Assembly (NCBI GenBank): GCA_948144175.1
Contig: CANXME010002337.1
Coordinates: forward strand, 253,001 to 317,000
Direction: 5' to 3'
Source of the DNA: Closterium sp. NIES-65
Taxonomy: Eukaryota; Streptophyta; Zygnematophyceae; Desmidiales; Closteriaceae
Length of the DNA: 64,000 nucleotides
Shown here piece after piece: positions 1 through 9,600 of the stretch (positions within the stretch are counted from its first letter, which is position 1; each line of letters opens with the position of its first letter). The notes beneath the pieces are model-generated. The model ran no database searches and was not told where the DNA came from. It saw only the letters and a program-made list of their open reading frames with translations. A program made the position numbers and the translations under genes.

Positions 1-487
1 GACTCAGGAGAGCAAGAAGGGTGTTCCTGGGGGAACTGGCTTGGGCCTGAGCCTGGACTCGTTGGGGTTGGATGCGTTGGGGTTTGATGCGTGGCAGGCG
101 TTCATGTGGGCGTCAGACAGGATCTATGGCAGCAGCTATGGGGACTATAGCTTCCACCGCAGGCAGGGGGGGAGTGGGGGAACAGGGGGAGCAGGGGGAG
201 CAGGGGGGGCTGGGGGGGCTGGGGGGGCAAGGGGACAAGGGTTGCTGGGAGAGAAAGGAGGGCAGCAGCAGGCAGGGCAGGGGGCGTTGTCGGGTAACGG
301 GAGGGGCATGGCAAGCTGGGGTATGGGAGGTGTGGGTGGGATGGGGGGAATGGGAGGAAAAGGAGGTATGCCTTTGACGGTTTCCCAAGGGGAGAGGCAG
401 CAGAGCAGTGTTTGGTCAGGAATGAGGTCCAGCAGAAGGCAAGAGAAGCGCTCTGAATGGGACTTTGACCTGAATAGCATGCCGTGA
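1..487 (+). CDS. 3' end of an unidentified gene ending in a DLN motif
   Basis: This open frame runs in from the left edge of the window (codons in phase from base 2) and stops at a TGA at 485-487, so it is a terminal exon; no start is visible. The visible protein has a Leu/Asp-rich head, a hydrophobic-aromatic patch (DAWQAFMWASDRIYGSSYG), a long Gly/Ala/Gln/Met-rich low-complexity tract, and a C-terminus ending FDLNSMP. A D-L-N-x-x-P tail is an EAR-like motif known in plants from transcriptional co-repressor recruitment. Similar D-L-N motifs recur in the next gene, INTS1. I do not recognise the family. The frame is supported by its length, by composition biased toward codable residues, and by a natural stop followed by lower-GC sequence. 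Function not assigned. Confidence 0.5.
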   Translation, partial: TQESKKGVPGGTGLGLSLDSLGLDALGFDAWQAFMWASDRIYGSSYGDYSFHRRQGGSGGTGGAGGAGGAGGAGGARGQGLLGEKGGQQQAGQGALSGNGRGMASWGMGGVGGMGGMGGKGGMPLTVSQGERQQSSVWSGMRSSRRQEKRSEWDFDLNSMP

Positions 488-2075
488 TGTGGCCCCACTA
501 GTGTGTGCCTGGAAGTGCTCAGCTCACCACCACATGCCATTATGTGCCCCGCCATACCATGCATGATGTAGGTACTCTCGGTCTTCCAACATAGCACGGC
601 ATATGCTTGGCTTTATGATATGCTAGTAGCTACCTCAGCTGCTTCATGGATGCAGGTTGGTTGGTTACAGATGGATATTTACATGCGGGCTCACTCGAAG
701 AAAGAATGTTCAATTTAGAAAGCTTGCCTTCTTATACTGGTCATTTGGCATCGTTCTCATTTCAACTGGCAAATTACAGCATGCACCTAGAGCTAGACAA
801 TATAGATGCTAGTACATGACCTGATACTACCTACCATAGCATTGTACTAGCTACCGTATCCCGCATTATGCGTGCGTGCTACCTATCATAGGACTAACTA
901 TCTGTCCTGTTCCAGCGGCGTCACGGATGTCCTCGGTGTCGGGGTGGGGGGTGGGAGAGTTGCATGAGCCGTTGGAAAATGAGAGACGTGGGTGGAGGGA
1001 AATGGGCTCCAACCCACGATTTGTAGTTGGAGAAGGGCGTTTAGCGCGCTTCGACGATGCCAAATCTGCGTTACAGGCAGCTGCGCTTTCGAAATACGTA
1101 AATTAAGAAAGCTTGCTTTCTTGTTCTTGCAAGGCAACGTGCTTCATTTAAATTGGGTAATTACAACATTCTCGTCCAACTGAATACATAAGTATCAACT
1201 AGGGGTGGGTGGGGGGGAAGCAGAACTGTCAAGTTCCGAAAATGAAGACGTGGATGGAGGCCAAATGGCCTCCAGCCCTCATTATGTAGTCGGGAATAGG
1301 CATTCGCAGTTGCCTTGCTTCGATGCAGTCAGCTGCGCTTTCATAATACATATTTTTAGAAAGTGTTACACACTTTCAAAAAAATTCATGTTCCGAAAAT
1401 GAAGACGTCGGTGGAGGCCAAATGGCCTCTAGCCCTTATTATGTAGTCGGGAATAGGCATTCGCAGTTGCCTTGCTTCGATGCAGTCAGCTGCGCTTTAA
1501 TACTACATATTTTTAGAAAGTGTTACACACTTTAAAAAATTTCATTTTAAAAAAACACTTCGTGTGTTTAAAAATTATCATTTATTGGGATTCAGGTGGT
1601 TTGGGCAAGTTGAGTGGAATCTGGCGGTCAACTAGATATTTAGTTTAGTGCATTGGGCAATTATATATTTTTCGGTTTTTGATTGTCTGTAGCAGAGGAG
1701 GACTTGTAAGTTCAATGTAAATGATCTCAAACATTTATTAATCAGACATATATCGAAGATAGAGTTTTACTGTACCTATATCCAGTTTACCCCTCCTGGA
1801 ATGTCACATCACCAACCCAATCTCGAGGGAGCACTTTTTGTCAGTTCAGTGGTTGGGTGTCTGGTTAGGCGGGGCCGAGAAACCGTGACTCGCCAGAGAG
1901 AATTTCTCCGTGACTCTTTTTCCCCATACGTCCGGCAATGACTAGTGCCTGCGCGAAACTGGTACGCTCGTTACGCGTCGACGCCAGTAAGAATAGTCGT
2001 ACCGTATTCCATCGTACAGTTTTCGTTTTGCCAATGCACTGATCTGGACGCGGTTTAAGCAGTTTCGATTGCAAC
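488..2075. other. Intergenic spacer upstream of INTS1
   Basis: No convincing gene is seen here. The stretch is less GC-rich than its neighbours. It should hold the 3' UTR of the upstream gene and the promoter and 5' UTR of INTS1. The only structure I can support is a roughly 150-bp sequence present three times (separate entry) and an AT-rich patch near 1655-1680 that could act as a core promoter element, which is not proven. Confidence 0.5.
970..1545 (+). repeat. Three-copy ~150-bp repeat in the spacer before INTS1
   Basis: Copies 2 (about 1227-1380) and 3 (about 1389-1545) are nearly identical. They share the words CCGAAAATGAAGACGT, GGAGGCCAAATGGCCT, TATGTAGTCGGGAATAGGCA and CAGTCAGCTGCGCTTT, and end in an AAAGTGTTACACACTTT hairpin. 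Copy 1 (about 970-1130) is a diverged relative with the same order of blocks (GAGACGTGGGTGGAGG, TTTGTAGTTGGAGAAGGGCG, GCTTCGACGATG, GCAGCTGCGCTTTCG, AAAGCTTGCTTTC). Each copy ends in a short inverted repeat, so a small dispersed element or a structured-RNA unit is possible. No coding frame spans them. Confidence 0.75.
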
Positions 2076-2752
2076 ATGGCGTCGAGCGGGGGAAGCAGCG
2101 GAGGCGGTAGGCCGCTCGCTTTCCTAGAAGACATGAATCTTCCCGCGCCGGAAGCGGCGGAGGAAGATCGGGGGGGAGCATTTTCCGCGCATCAGCTTCC
2201 GCAGTCCGCCGCTCCGCCAGCCAGTTCCGCGCAGCCTATCATGGCCAATGCGCCATCCACGCAAACTGCGCTCGCGCAGGCGCCGTTCCCCGCGCAGCCT
2301 CCCCCGTCCGCCGTTGCGCCGTATTCCGCTCGACCGTCCGCGTATCCCGCATCAACAGCCACCTCGCTACTGTCCATCCCCGCGACCTTTCCGCCCACTT
2401 ATGGCGCGCAATCCGCTTCCGCGGGTTCCGCTCTCCCTGTTTCCGCTTCCGCTTCGGTACTAGTGCAGTCACAGCAACAGCAGCCGCAGCAGATACAAGC
2501 AGGTCAGCAGCTATTTCAACAGCAGCCGCCGCAATTTCAGGCGCAATATCAGGGAGGATCATTACAGTACCAGCAGCAGCCGCAGCCGCCGCCGCAGCAG
2601 TCGCACCAGCAGCAGCAGCAGCCGCAGTTTTTCCCACAACCAAGCCAGTACCAGCAGCAACAGCAGGGTGTGCAGTATCAGGCGCAGCCGCAGCAGTTTC
2701 TACACGCACCGTACCAACAGCAACCAACACAGCAACAGCCATCGCAGCAGCA

Positions 2753-2833
<81 letters not shown>

Positions 2834-5800
2834 CGGGACCTTATGGGCCGGCACACCAGGACAAGGAAGCACTGTAGCAATGGGCGGCCAGGCCACTGTA
2901 GCAATGGGCGGCCAGGGTACTGTAGGCATGGTGGGCCACAGTGTGTCTGGTATGAGGCCTATCCCCATGCTGGGCGGCCAACTGCTATCCCACCTCTCCT
3001 CCACTGCTCCCCAGCTATCTGCTAACCTAATCCGCTCCCCACAGCCCCCCTTCCCCCTTGCTCTCCCCCCTGCCTCCGCTTCCCTTAGCTCCGCGCCTTC
3101 CCCCTTCCCCATGCATTCTGGCTTCCCCCCCGCCTTTCAGCAAGCGGGAACGCTGGTGCCGAGCCAAGCGCCGAACCAGCTGCCAAGCCAGCCCATGAAT
3201 CGGCCGCATTATGCCCCTGTGGTAGGCCAATCAGGGCAGTCCACGTCAGCAGGACAGTCCATGGCGATACCTCTGCTAGGCCAAGGATTGGTTCCTCTTC
3301 CTTTTCCGAGCACTGTAGCAGCTGGCACTGTAACGCACAGTGCTGTAGCGAGTACTGTAGCACCGGTCGTAGCTGCTCCTACCTCTGCTGCTACAACTGG
3401 TCTTCTCTGCATGCCCTCTACTGCACCAGCAGCAGCACCACCACCAGCAGCAGCTGCGAGCAAGCCAGCAGCAGCGTTTGCAGGGCTGGATCTAAACTCC
3501 TGTCCAGACGACGCCACCTCCCTCTCCTCGCCCACCTCCCTCGCTGCCACCGCTGCTGCCAGTGCGGATGCAACTGCTGCTGCAGCTGCCGCCACAGGCC
3601 CTGCTGCTACAGCCGGTCCTGCTGCTGCTGTCCCTCAAACATCTCCTGGGTTCGCGGCTGGGATGGGGGGAGGGGTGAGAGGTCCCATGGGGCTGGTGCT
3701 GCCGCCTCAGTATAACGTTCCCCCCTTGGGAACTGGCCCTCACTATAGCAATGCTATGGCAGCAGCAGCAACAGCAGCAGCAGCAGCAGCAGCGCCCATG
3801 GTTGGAGCACCACAGTACAGCGTTCCAATGGGCCCAGGCGTGCCTATGACTGCGCCACAATCCCATGGCCCCCCAGTTTGTTCCACCACCCCATACCACG
3901 CTCCACGTGCCTCCACTGCTCCTTACCACGCCCCACGTGCCTCCACCGCACCATACCACGAGTCACTCAGCTGCGGCTCACTCACATGCCCACCACGTGC
4001 GCACAGGCCCGCCCCATCTGCTCTCCATGCCACCCGCACTGCATGCTGTGCCGCCCGTGTCTGCCGCCCTTTCTGCCCCTGCCACCCTTGCTCCACCTGC
4101 TGCCCCTGCTGCACCTGTTGCTGCTGCTGCCGGTGGGGTGTCAGCAGCAGGCGTGGCGGGTGATGGTGCTGGTGCTGGTGCTGGTGCTGTTGATGGTGCT
4201 GGTGATGGTGCTGGTGCTGGTGCTGGTGCTGGTGCTGGTGCTGGTGCTGGTGCTGGTGCTGGTGATGGTGCTGGTGCTGGTGCTGGTGCTGGTGCTGGTG
4301 CTGGTGCTGGTGCTGGTGCTGGTGCTGGTGGCGGCAGCAGCGGCGGTGCAGCAGCAGCTGCTGCTGCTGGCGGTGGTGGTGGTGGCGGTGGTGGTGGTTT
4401 CGGGTTTGAGTTGGACCTAAATGCGCCATTAGACGAGGACGAAGCTGATGCTCAAGGTGGAAACGAAGGCGAATTTGAAGGTCAAGGTCAGTTCGAATCT
4501 AAAACAAGGGGTGAAGCGGAGGATAAAAGAGCAGCAAAAACTGAACGTGAAAGTGCAGATGGCGGTGCTTACTCAGCCAGAGGTGGTGCTGACTCAGCGC
4601 GAGGCGGTGCTGACTCAGGCCAGGACCGCAGCACGGTCACTGATGCGAGCGGTGCTGCTCTGAGTGGTGGGGGCGAGAGAATGGTGGGAGAAGGAGGAGG
4701 AGGGAAGGTGGAAGACGAGGGTGGGGCAGAGCGGAAGGGCGTGGGGAAGGGCGTGGGGAAGGGCGTGGGGAAGGAATCAAGTAATCCTAGGAGGGATTTC
4801 CTGCACGATCTCAATATGACTCAGGAGGAGGGGGAGGTGGGGCAGGAGGAAGGCGAGATGGCGCAGGAAGAGGGGCAGGCGGGGTTGGAAGAGGGGGGCG
4901 GGAGAGGGATGGCGGGTGGGCAGGGAAGGGGAGATGATGGACGAAGGAAGGGGTTTATGGTGGATATGAATATGGCTTTGGATGGGGAGGAGGGCGGGGA
5001 GGAAGGGAGTGTGGGGGGGGTGGCGAGGAGTGTGGGGTCGGAGAGTGCGGGGATGGAGAGTGAGAAGGTGGAGAGTGTGGGGGTACCTGGTGGAAATGAA
5101 GGAGGGGACTGGGAAGTTAGGGCAGGTGAGGAGGGGAGGAAGGAGGTGGGTGAATCAGGCGAGGTGATGAGAGTGGAAGGGCAGGAGGCAAAAAGGGGTG
5201 GAGGAGAGGAGGGAGGGGCGGAGGAGGAAGAGGAGATGGGGGTGGTGGGGCTGCTGGGACTGGCAGAGGCACTGGAAGGAATGGCTGCTGGCGCTGCTGG
5301 TGATGATGGTGGTGGTGATGCTGATGCTGATGGTGGTGGTGATGCTGATGCTGATTCTGATGGTGCTGCTGCCGATGCTGCTGGTACTGCTGGTGCTGAT
5401 GGTGGTACTGGTGCCGCTGGTGGTGGTGATGGTGCTGAGATGGCTGCGATTCCCGCTGCTGCCGCCGCCGCTGCTTCAGTTGCCGGGAAGACCACATCTG
5501 GTGGCCGCTCGTCTGCCTCTCCTCCCCCTCCTCCTGCCTCGGGAGCGGAATCCACAGATAATGCAGAGGCAGGGGTTAATGTGGGGCTACAGGGGGGGTT
5601 TTCACAGGGGGCAGCAGATGTAGGCATGAAGGGAGACAAGCAGGGGGACACGGAAGGGGAAAAGCAGGGAGGTGCAGAGGGGGACGCAGGGGAAATCAGA
5701 GGGGCGGTGCTTGTGGCAGGGAGAGACAGGCAGGGGAGTGCAGAAGGGGGAAAGCAGGGAGGGACAGAAGGGGAGGAGGGAGACGCAGTTGCAAGTGCGG

Positions 5801-6676
5801 AGGTTGGGGGAGGGAAGAGGTCGAAGAGAGGCGCAGGAGAGGGGGAAACGGGGGGTAGGGAGGGGAGAGAGGGGAAGGAGAAGGGGAAGAGGAGGAGGAA
5901 GGAGGGGCGATTGGCAACAGTGCCAGGGGAAGCTGGTTCTGGCGGTGGTAGGGAGGCAGGTGGTAGGGATGTTGCTGGAAAGGGGACTGATACTGATGGT
6001 GGGAAGACGGGAGTGCGAGGAGAGGGAGAGGCAGGGGTAACCGGTGGTGTGGGTGGTGTGCCAGGAGCAGGAGTGGGAGGAGTGGTGGGGGGTGTGGGTG
6101 GTGTGGGTGTGGTGCAGAGGGGTGCAAAAAGAGTGAAGGTAGAGGAGGTGGGGGGTGAAGGGAGTGTGGAAGGGGCGGGAGGGAGTGTGGAGGAAGGAGA
6201 AGCGGTTGGGAGGGGTGCAGATGGAGCAGTAACTGAAAGGGGGCCGGAGGGCAGTGTAGGTGCCCACGTTGCTGTGGCGTCTGCTGCTGTCTCTGCAGCT
6301 GATTCTGCCCTGGCTGCTGCTGCCCCTGCCCCTGCGCTTGCTGCTTCGCCACCTATACCTGCTGCTGCTCCTGCTCCTGCGCCTGCTGCCGCTGCTCCTG
6401 CTCCTGCGCCTGCTGCTGCTGCTCCTGGTGGTGCTGCAACTACTGCACCTGCGGCTCCTGCTGCTGCCGCTGCTCCTGCCCCCCTTCCTGCTGCTACTAT
6501 GGGCAAGGAGGCGGGGGCAGTGAAGAGAGAGGAGAGCAGTGGCAGGGAGGAAGGGAGGAGCAGGGAGGAAGCAGGGGAGGAGAAGGGGAAGAGGGAGAGG
6601 GAGGAGGAGGAGGAGCTGGCGGGAGCGATAGCGGGGAGGAAGCTCACCGCGCTGCCCCCATTCAGCAAGGCCGAAG
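2076..6676 (+). CDS. INTS1: INTS1 N-terminal low-complexity extension with DLN motifs
   Basis: The first exon(s) encode roughly 1,500 residues with no counterpart in animal INTS1. In order: an N-terminal EDMNLPAPE; Pro/Ala/Ser-rich sequence; a Gln-rich tract ending in a pure CAG run (about 2750-2832); GLDLNSCP (about 3484-3507); an Ala-Gly repeat coded by GGTGCT hexamers (about 4155-4330); FELDLNAPLDE (about 4402); FLHDLN (about 4798); FMVDMN (about 4951); then Glu/Gly-rich and Ala-rich tracts. The recurring acidic-D-L/M-N pattern resembles plant EAR-type motifs. The reading frame before about 3.6 kb and that after about 3.9 kb differ by one base position. Both contain DLN motifs, so both are probably coding and joined by splicing. 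The exon ends at AAGGCCGAAG/GTGAG (6676). Confidence 0.75.
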
Positions 6677-9600
6677 GTGAGTTCAGGTTTGAGACAACTC
6701 ATTGGGGAAGAGGGAGCAGGAGGAGGGAGAGGGAGGAGGAGTTGGTTGCAGCGATAATGGGGAGGAAGCTCACCGCGCTGCCCCCATTCAGCAAGGCCGA
6801 AGGTGAGATGGCGGTGTGATGGTGGGAGATTGTGGTGAGGGAGTTTATGGTTTTAGGGTTTGGTTTAGGGTGAGGGATGGGGAGAGGGAGAGGGAGGAGG
6901 AGGAGGAGTTGGCGGGAGCGATAGTGGGGAGAAGGCTCACCGTGCTGCCCCCTTTCAGCAAGGCCGAAGGTGAGAATGCGGTGTGATTGTGGGAGATTGT
7001 GGTGAGGGAGTTTATGGTTCAGGGTTTGGTTTAGGGTGAGGGATGGGGAGAGGGAGAGGGAGGAGGAGGAGGAGTTAGCGGGAGCGATAGAGGGGAGAAG
7101 GCTCACCGTGCTGCCCCCTTTCAGCAAGGCTGAAGGTGAGATGGTGGTCGATGTGTGCACTGCTGATATGTCTGCCTGTATCTGCTCTCTGTGTCCCACC
7201 CTGTTACACCACCTGCTCACGAGGTGACTTTTGAGTCGACTCAAAAGTCGCCTCGATGTGTGCACTGCTGGTATGTCTGCCTGTATCTTCTCTCCGTGTC
7301 CCACCCTGTTACACCACCCAGTCACGCCATATTATTGCGGGGGGCTTCTTTAACGAGGTGACTTTTGAGTTGACTCAAGAGCCACCCCGTTACGCCACTC
7401 TGTCATGTTACACCATTACATGGAGCTTCTTCAACTTCCCCTTCACGATCTTCCTTCCACCCTGCAGCTGCTTTTCCTTCTTGCTTCTTCCCATCTCTCC
7501 CCATCTCTCCCCACATCTTCCCACCTCTCTCCACGTCTTCCCACCTCTTCACATGTCCTTCCCACCACTCCCCACCCCCTCAGGGCTGGACCTGCACGAT
7601 CTAGTGTGGTCGGCCCACACATGCAGCGACCTGCCTTCTCTAGATGCCCTTCTCGCCCAGACCATCTCTCTGTGCCATCGCCACATGGCCTTCCACCTCA
7701 TCTCCCCTCCCCTCTTCCCTTCCCCCCAGGACTCGACCTGCTCGACCTGGTATGGTCAGCCCAGGCTCGAAACGATCTATCTTCTCTAGACGCGCTTCTA
7801 GCCCAGACCATCGCCCTCTGCCATCGCCACATGGCCTTCCACGCCGCTGTTGTCTCTGCCCATCATTCCCCTCTCACCTTAGTCGCTCCCTCATCCCACC
7901 CATACCTTTACCCACACCCACTTTCCCACCTCCCCACCCTTGTACTGCTTCCCACCGCCCCCCACCCCCTCAGGGCTGGACCTGCACGATCTAGTCTGGT
8001 CGGCCCACGCTCACAGCGACCTGCCTTCTCTCGACGCGCTGCTCGCCCAGACCATCGCTCTGTGCCATCGCCACATGGCCTTCCACCTCATCTCCCCTCC
8101 CCTCTTCCCTTCCCCCCAGGACTCGACCTGCTCGACCTGGTATGGTCAGCCCACGCTCGAAACGACCTGCCTTCTCTCGACGCCCTGCTCGCCCAGACCA
8201 TCACCTGTGCCATCGCCACATGGCCTTCCACCTCACCTTCCCTCTTCCCTCCCCCTCCCATCCCCGTCCAGGGCTCGATCTCCTCGACCTGGTCTGGTCA
8301 GCCCATGCTCGCAACGATCTCTCTTCTCTAGACGCGCTTCTAGCCCAGACCATCGCCCTCTGCCATCGCCACATGGCCTTCCTCTGCTCCTGTTTCCCTT
8401 CTCACCTCTTCCCACCTGTCCCCACCACTCCCCGCCACCCCCAGGACTTGACCTCCTGGATCTAGTCTGGTCAGCTCACGCACGCAGGGACCTGCCCTCA
8501 TTAGACGCCCTTCTCGCCCAGACCATCGCCCTCTGCCATCGCCACATGGCCTTCCACGCCGCTGCTGTCTCTGCTGGCCCCTCCTCGCTCTCCCTCGCAC
8601 ACGCCTCCCCCGCCGCCACCGCTGCTGCGCTTGCATCGGCCCGCTACCACTACTGCTCGCTCGCATTTGTTTCCAAGAAGATTCCCGAAGCCTTTGGTCT
8701 GCGGCGTACCAGAGAGGTGAGAAGAGGAGGGGAGAGGGGAACACGAACAGGGAGAGGGGAACACGAACAGGGAGAGGGGAACATGAACAGGGAGAGGGGA
8801 ACACGAACAGGGAGAGGGAGGTGAGGTGGGTGAGGGGTAACAGTAAGACGCACTTTGTCCTACCCTACCCTCTGCCTGTTTCAACTGCTGCCTGCACACA
8901 CAAACGTTTTGTCTTGCTTCTTTCACACCCTTACCTTACTCCCATCGCATGTCTCTTACCTTCCTCCTCTCCCCCCCCCGCCAGGACCTCCCATGAATTC
9001 TGATGGCAGCAGTTGTAAATGATTCGGGCGAATTTCAAGGTGCCTCAAGAGGTGACTTTTGAGAGCCGAATTTCAAGGTGCCTCAAGAGGTGACTTTGAG
9101 AGCCGAATTTCAAGGTGCCTCAAGAGCCGTATTCACCCTTCCTTCCCCCACTCCCTTCCTCCACTCCCCTCCAGGCACTCATATCAGTGCTGATGACACC
9201 AGTTATAGATGACACAGACGATCCTCCCGGCGTCTCAACTCAATAGTCAGAATCACCCTTCCTTCCTCCACGTCCTTTCTCTCCTTCCTTCCTCCTCCTC
9301 CATGCAGGCGCTCCTATCAGTGCTCATGGCACCAGATGCAGACGACACAGGTGCAGCAGGAGGGGGGGACCGAGCAGGAGCAGGAGGAGGGGGAGGGGGA
9401 GGGGAGAGGGCGTCAAGGAAGGCCACGCCAGTGCTGCTGCAGGCGCTTGCATGCCGCCTGCTGCTGCACGCCTTTGCTGCTCGCCCTCGCTGGCCCGTCG
9501 CCTTCCTAGAGGTAAGCTTCCCTGCTGAGTGAGCTTTACAGTTTACATACATGGTCGCCCCGCTGGCCTGCTTGCCTCCCTCCCTCCTCCCGTCTCCCCC

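Noticed and set aside
3960-4163. Cys-rich tail at the end of the first INTS1 frame
   Set aside because: The parallel frame from about 3865 on carries the DLN motifs and continues for kilobases; the Cys-rich reading is an out-of-frame run-on.
4821-6668. Long minus-strand open frame rich in Ser/Pro/Ala opposite INTS1
   Set aside because: It is the mirror of GC-rich low-complexity coding sequence. The plus strand has the DLN motifs and splice logic; the minus frame has no conserved block.
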